64,000 nucleotides of DNA from Megascapheus bottae (GCA_024803745.1 JANJXV010000043.1:7755518-7819517); one strand, 5' to 3'. Counted from the first letter of the stretch, positions 21,460 to 32,459 are shown. Program-made: numbers and translations. The notes: generated by a model from the sequence alone, not told the origin.

Positions 21460-21653
21460 ACCGAGACACTCAAGAGGCTGAGATCTGAGGATACCAGCTG
21501 AAATCCAGCATCAATACGAAAATCTGTGAGACTCTTATCACCAATTAATCACCAAATTTAGAAAGTGGAGGAACAGTTCAAGTGGTAGAGGGACAACCAC
21601 GAACATAAAAGCTCAGGAACAGTACTTAGGTGCTGAGAACAAGTCCCAGGAAC

Positions 21654-21701
<48 letters not shown>

Positions 21702-21702
21702 T
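21460..21702 (+). repeat. SINE with (CA)n tail
   Basis: A SINE left half (CAAGAGGCTGAGATCTGAGG, AAATCTGTGAGACTCTTATC) and right half (GTTCAAGTGGTAGAGG, AAAGCTCAGGAACAGT) are followed by a CA microsatellite at 21653-21702. Confidence 0.8.
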
Positions 21703-21747
21703 GAACAACAAGAAAACCAACAACATAACCAAATGTAACCTATCTTG

Positions 21748-22680
21748 TCACCAGCTTGCTGCCTTGTAGAGTCTCCTCAGGGCTCTTTTAATGTCCCTGT
21801 TCCTCAAGCTCTAGATGAAGGGGTTCAGAAGAGGAGTGACCACTGTGTACATTGCTGAGGGCACTGCAATATTCCTGGGAGAATGTGACACAGCAGATCC
21901 AATGTATACTCCAATTCCTGTCCCAAAGAATAAGCAGACCATAGACAGGTGAGAGCCACAGGTGGAGAAGGCTTTGTACTTCCCTCCTGATGTTGGAATT
22001 CTCAGTAGTAAAGTAGTAATTTTATAATAAGAGAAAAGAATCCCTAAGGTGGGAAAGAAACCAAATAATGTACCTATAAAATATTTAATGATGTTATCTG
22101 TGAAGCTGTGAACACAGGCAAGATCCAGGACTTGAGAAGGGTCACAGAAGAAATTCGGGATTTTCACCTCTCTGAAAGTGGTGATCTGTAATGCCATCAA
22201 CACATGAAGTTGAGATTCCAAGATGCCGGCTACAAATGATATCAGAACCAAGGAGACACAGAGACGAGGGTTCATGATGAGTAGGTAATTCAGGGGGTGA
22301 CAGATGGACACAAAGCGGTCATAGGCCATCAAAGTAAGAAACAAAACTTCCATACCGCCAAAAATGACAAAAACAGACATCTGGGTGAGGCAGCCCGCAT
22401 AGGAGATCACTCTGCTGTGAGTCTGGATGTCCACCAGCATCTTCGGGACCATGGTAGGGGTGAAGCCAATGTCAACATAAGACAAGATGGAGAGCAAGAA
22501 GTACATGGGGGTGTGGAGGTGGGGGTCAGAAGTGACTGCCAGGATGATGAGCAGATTTCCAAGCACAGTGATCAGGTACATGGACAGGAAAAGCCCAAAG
22601 AGCATAGGTTGTAGCTCAAGGTCATCTGGGAGTCCCAGGAGATAAAATTCTGAGATGTGTGTTAGATTACGCAGCCCTAT
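21748..22680 (-). pseudogene. OR-2: family 7 (7E-like) olfactory receptor, near-intact pseudogene
   Basis: The minus strand holds an almost complete OR of 311 codons including the stop, the usual OR length. Landmarks by residue are NLT at 5-7 (glycosylation), [12 protein letters not shown] near 36-47 (TM1), HTPMYFLLSILSYVDIGF (TM2), MAYDRFVSICHPLNY (TM3/IL2), NFFCDPSQVLDLAC (EL2), [17 protein letters not shown] (TM6) and TPLLNPFI (TM7). Two lesions are visible. The Tyr of NPFIY is TAG (21811-21813), removing the last ~20 residues (SLRNRDIKRAL...). The aligned start codon is ATA (22678-22680). No in-frame ATG occurs before a stop upstream; the first internal Met is at residue 26. As in OR-1, an acceptor-like tract (CTCTCTGTTTTACATCAAAG) precedes the exon. 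Only two base changes separate it from an intact reading frame, so a dying allele or an assembly error should be considered. Confidence 0.93.
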
Positions 22681-23004
22681 ATCTATTGGACACCTTTGAT
22701 GTAAAACAGAGAGCAATAACTAATGAAGAACTTAGAATTCAGCAATAATTTTGAATTCAAGTGTTTTAGTTGAGGACTCTTTAGTGTCCATCCATAATAG
22801 TTTCCGTTGTCATCTACCCAGTCATCCTGGATTTCTTCTGTCTCATATACACCTTTTTAAATGCATTTTAGATACTCTAATGCGTTAGAACATTACAGGA
22901 AGTGCTTTCTTATCACAGAAAATACAGCATATTCTTGTAAGATTATTACAAGATATTCCACGGTGGTCTCCTTTCTTTGTGAGATTCATTCTCATACATT
23001 CTAT
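22681..23004. other. 5' flank of OR-2
   Basis: Apart from the acceptor-like tract next to the coding exon, I see no exon, promoter motif or repeat that I can support. Confidence 0.4.
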
Positions 23005-23263
23005 AAAGAAACATTATTTCCGGACATGGTGGCTCACACCTGTAATCCTAGCTACTCAGGAGGCGGAGATCTTAGAATCATGGTTCAAAGCCAGCCCGGG
23101 TGCTAAAGTCCATGAGACTCTTATCTCCAATTAACCACCAGAAAACCAGAAGTGGCACTGTGACTCGCGGGTAGGGTTATAGCCTTAAGCTGAAGAGCTC
23201 AGAGACAGTGCCCAGGCCCAGAGTTCAAATCTCCCAACCAACAAAAAGAAAGAAAGAAACATT
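23005..23263 (+). repeat. Full-length SINE with clean target duplication
   Basis: The 11-base duplication AAAGAAACATT flanks the element (23005-23015 and 23253-23263). The element shows the B1-like left half (GGACATGGTGGCTCACACCT, GTAATCCTAGCTACTCAGGA) and a linker (TCTCCAATTAACCACCAG). The tRNA-like right half follows (AAGTGGCACTGTGACTC, GAGACAGTGCCCAGGCCC), then an A-rich tail with GAAA units. It is a good reference copy for the second SINE type. Confidence 0.9.
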
Positions 23264-23482
23264 CCTACAAACTTTATTTTATCATAAAGAAATACTAAAG
23301 TCATGAATCATGAAATTTCTAGAGATATGCTACTTAAAACACTTCATAAAATATACAGAACTGAATTATCAAACATTAATTTCATACAAACAAATCAGTT
23401 CTAGAAAATATTGTACAGCACCTGTTATCTCCCAGGAAATTTCTTCCTCATTCTTTCATTTACTCATTTCCATCTTGATATT

Positions 23483-23484
<2 letters not shown>

Positions 23485-23578
<94 letters not shown>

Positions 23579-23602
23579 GAGAGACAGAGACAGAGACAGT
23601 GA
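23485..23602 (+). repeat. (GT)n then (GA)n compound microsatellite
   Basis: GT repeats at 23487-23526 are followed by GA repeats at 23532-23576 and imperfect CAGAGA units to 23600. An antisense SINE right half follows at about 23620. Confidence 0.95.
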
Positions 23603-23624
23603 GTCCTAGAATTTGAATCTTTCC

Positions 23625-23945
23625 TTCCTGCCCAAAGAAGTGCTCTTGCACTTGAGCCACAGCTCTACCTTTTTGGGAGTTCAATATCTGTTGTTTAATT
23701 AAGAAATGAAAACAATGTTTTTCCATAAACATTCAGGTCTTCATTTCTTTGTAGACATTGCTTTAGATTGGCTCTAAAGAGAGCCAATCTGATGCACAGC
23801 TCCACTTTTTACTTTCAAGTGACTAAATGGAGATAAGAGCCTCTGGGGTTCTGCTACCTGGGCTGGCTTTGAACATGAATCCTCATAACCTCTCTCAGCC
23901 TCTTCAGTAGCTAGGAAAGCACGGGTAAGCCACCAGCACTGGGAA
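23625..23945 (-). repeat. Antisense SINE, split by an unrelated segment
   Basis: The right half (CACTTGAGCCACAGCTCTACC as antisense) lies at 23640-23690. The rest of the SINE lies at 23790-23945 (TCAAGTGACTAAATGGAGAT, CTGGGCTGGCTTTGAA, CTTCAGTAGCTAGGAAAG). About 100 bases of other sequence separate them. Confidence 0.65.
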
Positions 23946-24379
23946 TAGAGTATACATTTTTAACTCGTGCATTTTTCTGAACATGACTAAATCAATACCT
24001 GATGTTATATCTACTTTTCCCTGAACCAATTTCAGGAATTTAGGAGTATGTTGATATGAGCAATGGTGGTTGACATTTAGACCTTCCTGTTCTGCCATTG
24101 ATCAAACCTTGCACTTCCTGTACTGATTTCAAGCCATGACTCCTGCTTTTCTGTTTTGTGACCAATTAGGAATCTCCCAAAGAAGAAATCAGCATCCTCT
24201 TCTTGGATGTAAGAGAGAAGTGAGACAGATGCTCTGGTTTCCACTGTGTACTTATCAAAGTCTTTAACAAATCCCACTTTCCAAAAGTTGATATTCTGTG
24301 TCAATAGACAAACAAAAATATGGCTTCACAGTTTTCTTTTTTTAACCTTACCATCTACCACAGCTTCTAAAAGAGTAAT

Positions 24380-24640
24380 GTGTTCAAGCTGGGCACAGTG
24401 GTTCCCACCTGTGATCCTAGCTACTCAGAATGTTGAGATCTGAAGATCACAGTTCAAAGGCAACCTAGGCTTGAATGTCCCTGAGACTCTTAGCTCCAGT
24501 TAGCCACTAAAAAAAACCAGAAGTGACACTGTGGCTTAAGGGCAGTAGCCTTGAGCTGAAGAGCTCAGGGACAGCACCCAGGCCCAGAGTTCAAGCCTCA
24601 TGACCGACAAAAAGAAAAAAGAAAGAATAGTGTGTTCAAT
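24380..24640 (+). repeat. SINE (B1-like + tRNA-like) with target duplication
   Basis: A GTGTTCAA-type duplication flanks the element (near 24376-24386 and 24630-24640). The two halves are complete, and CCAGAAGTGACACTGTGGC starts the right half. Confidence 0.85.
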
Positions 24641-24829
24641 CATACTCTATTAGGAAACATTTTCAACTACAGGAAAACAAAACACAGTAGAAAGCTTTGA
24701 AGTCAGATTTCTGTAACCTTTAGCAGAACAAAAATCCTAAGAAAGTTCTCATTACTGCTATTCCTCATCCTCCTCCAGTTGCATATCAGAAGATCCCTGC
24801 ATGCCTGAAGTATAATAAAATCTCAGCCC

Positions 24830-25590
24830 CACTCCTCACAATCAATCTTACGTAGGTTGACACAGGAGAAATTCCAGCTGTAGAATAATATAACATTGGA
24901 GATATTTATGGAGATGTCAGAGGACAGGCTGATAATCGGCTTTCCTTTGATCTTAGACGCTTAATTCCCAGAGCTCACAATTAAACAGATTCTTTCTAGG
25001 CATACAAATCTCTATGGACTCACTAACGTGGAAAGAATGTCCAAAAGAATAGATTTGAGGCTCTTCCTCTGATAAGAAAGCTTGTGTGTTCTATACATAG
25101 ATGAGAGGTCAAAAGTATGGTTCAGAATGGAAGATGCAGGAATGCAGTGGGGTATTGTAAGGCCTTAAAACAGCTCCCAGACATTTTAACCAAAGAAATA
25201 CCTAAAAACCAGACTCTTGAATGGGAGGCTGGTAGAAGAGGCTGAAATGAATGGGAAAAGGGAGTGATGAGAGAATATAGGCATAATACTGATGGTCCAT
25301 ATGTGAAAAAAAAATGAAATGTGGTTCTTCATGTGTCTGATGGGAGAAGGAGTAAGAGGAAAGGGAGAGTGATGGGAGATATGACTTGTCTTAACATGCA
25401 ATGCACATCTACAGGGACATGTAAAGATGAAACCTCCGTCTATCAAATGTGAAGATAAGCAATTACTAAAAACAGAATGTAACTTAATCATATTGTTAAA
25501 TTATGTATTATTTAACTGTCACCAGTGACTTCTGTCAAATGCAAATTTTATATAAAAATGTGTCACTGAAACGTGTTATTCCTCTTCAAT
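24830..25590. repeat. Local duplication family D, copy 3
   Basis: It aligns with 7310-8230: AGGACAGGCTGATAATCGGC, GAGCTCACAATTAAACAG, then TAGATGAGAGGTCAAAAGTATGG and TTTAACTGTCACCAGTGACT. It lies 5' of OR-2, whereas copy 2 lies 3' of OR-1. This fits a tandem OR unit whose next OR may have stood to the right, where an L1 now lies. Confidence 0.7.
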
Positions 25591-25720
25591 ATTGTAATTA
25601 GGATTTCTAGCCAGAGCAATAAGGCAAGAAGCAAACATAAAGAGGACCCAAATAGGGAAAGAGGAAGTGAACTTTACTTCTTTGCAGTTGACATGATTCT
25701 GTATTTAAAGAACCCTATGG

Positions 25721-26065
25721 ATGTGAAGCTAATTGAAAGGACCTCCAGGATAGTGAAACAAAAGCCATATAATGAATGATTGTTGTCCTTAATGTAATAT
25801 GTTGTCTCTCATCTCCTTTGCTGTCCCTTGGTTATCTCATATTGGTATAGTATCTCACTTTGTTATCTGATATATTGAATTTATTTGTATTTGGATATTT
25901 GAAATTTGATAAGGAAGGGGGGAAAACCAAGACGGGTGGGGGGTGTGGGGGGGAAAGGAAACGGGTACCAAGACATGTGACAGGGTATGTGAATTAATGC
26001 ACGTTCTATCTGGCAAATATCATGTAACCCTTTTACTAATTACAATTAAAAAAATAAAAATAAAT
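25721..26065 (+). mobile_element. L1 3' UTR nested inside an older L1
   Basis: The target duplication AAAGAACCCTATGG (25707-25720) / AAAGGACCCTATGG (26066-26079) flanks a short sense 3' UTR. The UTR has CCATATAATGAATGATTGTT, a G-rich tract near 25915-25960 and an A-rich tail. The host ORF2 sequence reads across the site. Confidence 0.92.
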
Positions 26066-26159
26066 AAAGGACCCTATGGACTCCACTCCCAAGTTACTTG
26101 AGCTGATTCAAAACTTTGGTAAAGAAGCAGGGTATAAAATTACCCCTCAAAATGTCAGT

Positions 26160-26352
26160 GGCTGGTCCAGGAGTCTGACCTAGTGGTAGAGTGCTTGCAC
26201 AAAGACCCAGGTTCAGTTCCTGGAAACCACATACATAGAAAAAGGCAGAAGTGGTGCTGTGGCTCAAGTGGTAGAGTGCTTGCTTTGAGGAAATCCCAAG
26301 GACAGTGCTCAAGCCCTGAGTTCACACCCCAGAACTGGCAAAAAAAATCAAT
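26160..26352 (+). repeat. Dimeric SINE nested in L1
   Basis: Left: GACCTAGTGGTAGAGTGCTT, GGTTCAGTTCC. Right: GAAGTGGTGCTGTGGCTC, AAGTGGTAGAGTGCTTGC. The host L1 is interrupted at the PQKSTAF codons. Confidence 0.9.
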
Positions 26353-26792
26353 GATTTTCCTGTAGACCAACAATGAGAAGAGCAAGGCAGAAATCAGGAA
26401 AGCAACCCCTTTTGCAATAGCCTCAAAAAAATAAGAATTAACTTAGCCAAAGAAGTAAAGTATCTCTAAGATGAAAATTTTAAAAACCTGAAAAAGGAAA
26501 TTAAAGCTGAATTAAGGAAGTGGAAACCCCCCACCATGCACCTGGATTGGAAGAACTAACATAGTGAAAATAGCAATCCTGCCAAGGGCTATCTACAAAT
26601 TCAATGCAATGCCCATCAATATCCCAATGTCATTCTTTAATGACATAGAATAAGCAATCCAAAAATTCATTTGGAATAATAAAAGACTCCAAATAGCAAA
26701 AGCAATCCTTAGCAGAAAGAACAGCGCTGGAGGAATATCAATACCAAGCTTCAGAGTCTATTACAGAGCTGTAGCAATAAAATAACAGCTTA

Positions 26793-27050
26793 GAGCTGGG
26801 CATTGGAGGCTCATGGCTCTAATCTAGCTACTCAGGAGGGTGAGATCTGAGGAGGATGAGATCTGAGGATTGCAATTCAAAGCCAGCCTGGGCATGGAAG
26901 TCATAAGTCCATGAGATTCTTATCTCCAATGAAGCACCAGAAAACCGGAAGTAGTGCTGAGACTCAAGAGGTAGAGTGTTATCCTTGATCTGTAGAGGTC
27001 AGTGACAGCCCCCAGGCCCAGAGTTCAAGCCCCATGGACCAAAAAGAAAA
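26793..27050 (+). repeat. SINE (B1-like + tRNA-like) nested in L1
   Basis: An AACAGCTTAG / AACAACTTGG-type duplication flanks it. Inside lies GAGATCTGAGGA, duplicated locally as GAGGAGGATGAGATCTGAGG. Confidence 0.85.
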
Positions 27051-28574
27051 ACAACTTGGTACTGGCACAAGAACAAGCCTGAAGACAAATGGACTAGAAC
27101 TGAAGACCCAGAAATCAACCCACAGAACTATGGTCACCGAATATTCAATAAGAAGACCAAAAAAAAGAGAAATAGAATGGAAGAAAGCCTCCTCAACAAA
27201 TGCTGCTGACAGAATGCTTAAGCATCTGTAGAAAACTAAAATTGGATCCTTATATTCACCCTACAGCAGAATAAATCCCACATGGATCAAAGACTTCGAG
27301 GTAAAAGCAAACACTCTGAAAACTCTACAGGAAGGAATAGGAGATAAACTAGGGATCCTTGGCTCAGATCAAAGCTTTCTTAATAAAGGCCCAGAAATAC
27401 AACAAATTAAAGAAAGTTTGGACAAATGAGATTTCATTAAACTTCAGTGCTTCTATATGGCAGAGGACATAGCTAGCAAGTTAAATAGAAAACCCACAGA
27501 GCGAGAGAAGACCTTCACTTAGCCATACAACAGATATAGCTAGCTAAAATATACCTTTGGTTCAAAAACTTAAATATCTCAAAGACAAGTTCTCAAAGAA
27601 ACAACCATCCCATTAAAGGGTAGCCTAAAGACTTAAAGAGAGACTGCTCTAAAAGGAAATAAGAATGGCCAATGGACACATGAAAAAATGCTCAACATCT
27701 CAGGCCATAAAAGAAATATGTAATAAAATAGAAGAAAACAAAGAAAAGTAGATAGAAAATTGAGCAATAACTACACTTCTGGTGGGAGTGTAAGCTCATT
27801 CAATCATTGTGGAAAGCAATATGGTGGTTCCTTAAAAGACTAAACATAGAGCTCCCATGTGACCTAGCAATTCCACTCCTTGGTATTTACCCACCCATCC
27901 AGAAACAAGGACTTATTAAAGCCACTATTTTGCAGCACTATTTACCATAGCAAAGACATGGAACCAAACCAGATGTCTCTCAGTAGATGATTAAGAAGAT
28001 GTGGTACTTCTACACAATGGAATTCTATGCTGCCATCAGAAAGAATGACATATCCCCATTCACAAGAAAATGGAAAGACTTGGAAAAAAATCATTTTAAG
28101 TGAAGTAAGCTAGACCCAAAGGAACATAGGCTCAATGGTTGCCCTCATTTGTAATAATCAACACACACCTAGGACTCTCCTAGCAGAGAATTACAATAGC
28201 TCAAAATCTAGATACATAATGTCATGTAGGATGAGGCTAAATGAAAGGAACTCTAGGATATGGAAACCTGAGCTTTATCTTATGTGATTGTTGTTCTTAA
28301 TGTAGTTTTATTCTCTTCTCTTTCGTTGCCCTTTGGTTAATGTCATATTAGTACTGTATCTGACTTTTTTACCTGAGATATTGTATATATGTTTATTAGT
28401 TTATTTGAAATAGGAAAGGGAAGGGGGAAATAATTGATTGGATGGGGGTAGGGGAGGAAAATGGGGACAAAAACATGAGAAGGGATATCACTGTGTGAGA
28501 AGTAATGCACCTACTATCTGGCAAATGTAACTGTAACACCTCTATATATTACCCCAACAATAAAAAATATTAAT

Positions 28575-28790
28575 AAGTGCCGGGAGATTGGCCAAGTGGT
28601 GGAGTGTTTGCCTAGCAGGCACAAAGACCCAGGTTCAATTCCTCAATATCACATACATAGTAAAAGCTGGAAGTGGGGCTGTGATTCAAGTGGTAGAGCT
28701 CTAGCCTTGAGAAAGCCCAAGGACAGCACTCAGGCCCTGAGTTCATGACCCAGGACTAGTAATAATAATAATAATTATAATAATAAGAAT
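28575..28790 (+). repeat. Dimeric SINE with (AAT)n tail
   Basis: GGCCAAGTGGTGGAGTGTTT, TAGCAGGCACAAAGACCCAG and GTTCAATTCC form the left half, with the usual right half. The tail has become (AAT)n at 28760-28785. Confidence 0.85.
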
Positions 28791-28821
28791 AATAGAAAAT
28801 TGAGCAATAAAAATATAACCA

Positions 28822-29008
28822 GAGGCCAGGAGTTTGGCCTAGTGGTGGAGTGCTTTCCTAGCGTGCACTAAGACCCAGGTTAGATTCCTCAGTACCACAT
28901 ACATAGAAAAAAGCTGGAAATGGTACTGTGACTCAAGTGGTGGAGTTCTGTCCTTGAGAAAGCCCAAGGAAAATGCTCAGGCCCTGAGTTCAAGGCCCAG
29001 AACTGGTA

Positions 29009-29039
<31 letters not shown>

Positions 29040-29052
29040 GTATATATATATT
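28822..29052 (+). repeat. Dimeric SINE with (TA)n tail
   Basis: GGCCTAGTGGTGGAGTGCTT and TAGCGTGCACTAAGACCCAG form the left half, followed by the right half. A TATA-rich microsatellite lies at 29010-29052. Confidence 0.85.
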
Positions 29053-29300
29053 GCACACAACTAAAACTGGCCTAGGGCTCACTTTAGACTATATATCTAA
29101 GACTAAGCAGAATAGCAAAAAGAAAAATAAACTAAGAAGAACAAAAAATATAGGTTCTCCAACTTTTTTTCACGGGTGGGGGGCATGTTGTTTCTCCCAA
29201 TATCAGATATAAAATCACTTACTGGAGTCTCTGCTTTTGTGCTGTGATTGGCTGCCCTTGTAAGACAACCAGAATCAGGGTGGGGGCATAGGGGTGGGGA
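29053..29300. other. Short non-coding interval
   Basis: Nothing recognisable apart from a G-rich stretch near 29175-29190 and 29275-29300. Confidence 0.4.
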
Positions 29301-29817
29301 AGAGAGAATTTCTTATTTCACAGAAGTCCTCTGTGGTATTTGGGCCTACCATTCATTTTCCATTCTGTAATCTACATGTTACCTCATGGGAACAAACCGT
29401 TTGGAGACTACCAGAAAGACAACAGGACAATTTAGTTAATGAAGAGATCTGATTATAATTCACCTATGGAGATGCAAGAAACTTTACATGCATTTCTGAC
29501 TCCTTTCTCTGATTCCAGTCTTCATGAAAACTGTAGCCGATCTTCTGAGGAGAAATTGGGGACAAGGGAAAGCTTTGGTGATAACCAAAAGACAGAACGG
29601 GGGTGTCCTGGTAAAGAAAGATGGAATATAAATTCATGACAAGAGTGAGGTAACAAGAAAACTGAGTAAGTACCAGGCAAACCCTTGGAATAATGAGATT
29701 GGAAAGGGCAGATGCCTACATCTGCGGGTGAGGTCCCAGGACTTCAAGGAACTTCTCATCCTTACTAAGCTTATACTTTGCCAAGCTCTGATTTCCTGTC
29801 TTTCTCTCATTTTCTAG

Positions 29818-29964
29818 AGCCCAGAACATCTTTCCCCATAAAGTTCGTTTCTGGAAAGTCTCGAGCTTTCCCCCACTCTTTCCCAAGAATCAGCCTGTGG
29901 GTCAGCTTCTCTGTGTCCAATTATGCAATCATTAACCACCCACAAAAGATATATTGGACACCAG
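29818..29964 (+). other. Candidate non-coding 5' exon 1 (OR-3 unit)
   Basis: It is bounded by a pyrimidine-rich acceptor (CTGTCTTTCTCTCATTTTCTAG) and a donor (ACACCAG then GTATTG). The same bounded segment recurs at 38165-38302, 42396-42534 and 49719-49858. OR genes commonly have such untranslated exons, but the exon identity here is inference from paralogue conservation only. Confidence 0.35.
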
Positions 29965-30120
29965 GTATTGATTAGACTTTATTTTTCAGGTATGTTCACT
30001 AAATACTTTGCTGGCATATATGATTTAAGATGTATTGTTTGACCGGGCGGGGTTGGGGGAGGGGCAAAAAAGATGTATTGTTTGTTTCCATTTAGTGTCC
30101 ATAAGAAAATCTACCCCCAA

Positions 30121-30167
30121 TGGTATTCTTTCTTTCTTTTTTTCTTTCTTTCTTTCTTTCTTTCTTC

Positions 30168-30230
<63 letters not shown>

Positions 30231-30434
30231 TCGTTCTTTCTTTCTTTGCCAGTCCTGGGGCTTGAAGTCAGGATCTGAGCACTGTCTGTGGGCATTTTCC
30301 TCAACACTAGTGCTCTACCACATGAGCCACAGCCCCACTTGTGGCTTTTCTATGCATGTGGTACAGAGGAATCAAACCCAGATCTTCATACATGCTAGAC
30401 AAGCACTCTACCAGTAGGCCAAATGTCTAGCCCA
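30121..30434 (-). repeat. (TTTC)n tract and antisense dimeric SINE
   Basis: TTTC repeats at 30121-30247 are the expanded A-rich tail of the antisense dimeric SINE at 30248-30434. Minus-strand landmarks are the right half near 30300 and the ID-like left half near 30400. The long phenylalanine/serine ORFs here are microsatellite artefacts. Confidence 0.9.
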
Positions 30435-30466
30435 TTATTCATAAGGCTAGTACTTAGAGGAATTCT

Positions 30467-30469
<3 letters not shown>

Positions 30470-30529
<60 letters not shown>

Positions 30530-30745
30530 AAGGGCCTTGAACTCAATGGCTTTGCCCTGTTCCTGAACTTTTGTGCTCTAGTATTCTATCTCTGGAACCT
30601 CAGCTGTATTTCCAGCTTTTGGGTACTTAATTAGGAATGAGTCTCACAGACTCCAGCTGGGGCTGGCTTTGACCCTGACTCTCAGATCTCAGCCTCCTGG
30701 GTAACTAAGATGGCAGATGTGAGCCGCTGACACCCAACTTCAGTG
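30470..30745 (-). repeat. (GT)n and antisense SINE
   Basis: GT repeats at 30471-30527 are followed by an antisense B1-like/tRNA-like SINE ending near 30745 (CTCAGATCTCAGCCTCCTGG). Confidence 0.85.
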
Positions 30746-31750
30746 ACTTATTTTTGCAGTGAAATTTAGTGTTAACCAACATCCTTATGTTCCATGGGCT
30801 TCCATTCCTGAAGTTGTTGCCAACACACTCTCTTATTGTTCTTCAACAGTTTTGAATGTCATGTTTGTTTCTATTTGGTTTTGTCTAGATCTATATGTTA
30901 GGATTGTTATATGGTTGACAAGCTGGTCTAAGTTATCCTGGAAAAGGTGGCACTCAGGCTCATATCAATATCTTGCACTTGATTGAAAAAGTGGTCTACA
31001 AACTAAGCCAAGGCCCCTCCATCTTCTTCTTTTTCCAGGTAGAGTCTTATGCTTCTAGGCTAATTTTGAGCGACTATCCTCTAACTTTTGAGTATCTAGG
31101 ATGATAGCGTTCTGTCACCATGCCTACCATGATCTTAACTTCTTATTACATAGCTGACATTTTCATTTCTTCTACACTTAGATTGTCACAGGACCCAAGT
31201 GATATCCACACAATGATAAATAGTGACACAAGAAATCCCCCACAACCCACAAATGGACGGAATTTGCCCATGTGAAGGAAACATTAAGGATATGGAAAAA
31301 GAAATCTTTACAATGGGCCTTCTTCACCCTCATTGTCTGATCATCACAGCAACTTCTCAATTCCCCTCCTCTACCAGCCCACTGAATACAGAGCACATGC
31401 ACATTCTGTTCCCTGTGCATAGAAGGTTTTTGAATCCACAGATATTATTAGGTAATTTCTAGAATATCAATCTACCAGTATTTTATGCTTCTAAGACCAC
31501 TAGCAATTACCACTTATCAGAATGTAAATGTACACTATTGTTTATGTCATAAGCTATGTGCATATTCTTCTAATTGGGTTTTAAATTGCCATTACAACAT
31601 ATGTTGTAAGTTAATTGTACTAATACCAATAAACTAATGTGAATAAGGAAAAAAAGAATGTTTTTAATCCATATGTGTGGGTTGTACAAAGGGGTTTTGC
31701 TTTGGTACTTCAACAGCTTTTATTGTACTCTGAAACCTCACGTGCGCATT
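30746..31750. other. Non-coding interval, possible L1 remnant
   Basis: No gene is seen. Around 31200-31420 the text (ACACAAGAAATCCCCCACAA, CAAATGGACGGA) weakly resembles the L1 C-terminal region, but I cannot assign it firmly. Confidence 0.35.
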
Positions 31751-31751
31751 G

Positions 31752-31797
<46 letters not shown>

Positions 31798-32060
31798 ATG
31801 TAAACGAATGCTCATATGCACCAGTCCTGAAGCTTGAGCTCAGGGCCTGGAAACTATCTCGGAGCTTCGTTACTCAAGGCTACGGCTCTAACACTAAGGC
31901 CACAGCTCCTCCACTTCAGTCTGTTTTAGGGTGGTGCTTCAAACTGGAGGTAAGAATCACACAGACTTTTCTAGTCCAGGACGTTTTGGAACTTCAAACC
32001 TCAGCTCTCAGCCTCCTGAGTAGCTAGGCATACAGACCACAGGCACTAAGCTCATTGTGG
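31752..32060 (-). repeat. (TG)n and antisense SINE
   Basis: TG repeats at 31754-31794 and an antisense SINE to about 32055 (CTCTCAGCCTCCTGAGTAGC). The same TG and SINE pair precedes OR-4 (39070-39310), OR-5 (44497-44757) and OR-6 (50981-51235). Confidence 0.85.
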
Positions 32061-32154
32061 GTTGTTTTATTGGCATAATACTACTTTCTCCTCTTTTCTA
32101 TGTTGCTCATATGCTTTTTTTTATCACTCCCTCATCTTGAAAGAGGTCCCCTAG

Positions 32155-32219
32155 AAAGCATTGTCTGGGAGGAGCCATCCACAGCCAGCCAGACTACATA
32201 TTTCATTCGAGCCACACAG
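32155..32219 (+). other. Candidate non-coding 5' exon 2 (OR-3 unit)
   Basis: It is preceded by CTAG and followed by GTAACA after CCACACAG. The segment GGAGCCATCCACAGCCAGCC matches the copies at 39404-39468, 45029-45094 and 51316-51382. The CACACAG/GTAACA donor is identical in all four. Confidence 0.4.
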
Positions 32220-32459
32220 GTAACAGACTTATGGTGTTGTGTCGTGAAAACTGTTCTGTGCATCAAAAATGCCAGGGTTTAAGACGATATGGCTGATGAG
32301 AGCTAGGACCTCCACTTTTTAGGATGTTCCCAGCAAATCTTCAGATTTAGGAGACAGACGCTTGCTCCATGTTCTATAAACCCCACAGGACTGTTCCATG
32401 AGGACACCATTGCATTTCCCTATTCAGGCCTATTAGGTTGTGAATATTCGCGCCACATA

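Larger units (their letters stand above)
25591..28570 (+). mobile_element. L1 ORF2 to 3' UTR, with nested insertions
   Basis: Sense L1 begins near the RT active site: [15 protein letters not shown], in which FADD is FAVD. It resumes after the nested L1 with QNFGKEAGYKI. The C-terminal part is [17 protein letters not shown] near 26660, the region near 27230-27540 and MLPSERMTYPH-like sequence near 28030. The 3' UTR lies at 28220-28560 with its G-rich tract and A-rich end. Many stops and frameshifts are present. It holds an L1 3' UTR (25721-26065) and two SINEs (26160-26352 and 26793-27050). Confidence 0.9.

Noticed and set aside
22297..22614. 105-codon open frame on the plus strand inside OR-2
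   Set aside because: It is the antisense shadow of the OR-2 coding exon, and similar shadows occur in the other ORs (40013-40384, 52272-52460).
21748..22680. OR-2 as a functional gene
   Set aside because: The long frame opens only with a non-ATG codon, the aligned start is ATA, and the TM7 Tyr is TAG.
30035..30417. Long Phe/Leu/Ser-rich ORFs and the opposite Glu/Lys/Arg ORF
   Set aside because: Products of the (TTTC)n tract at 30121-30247.
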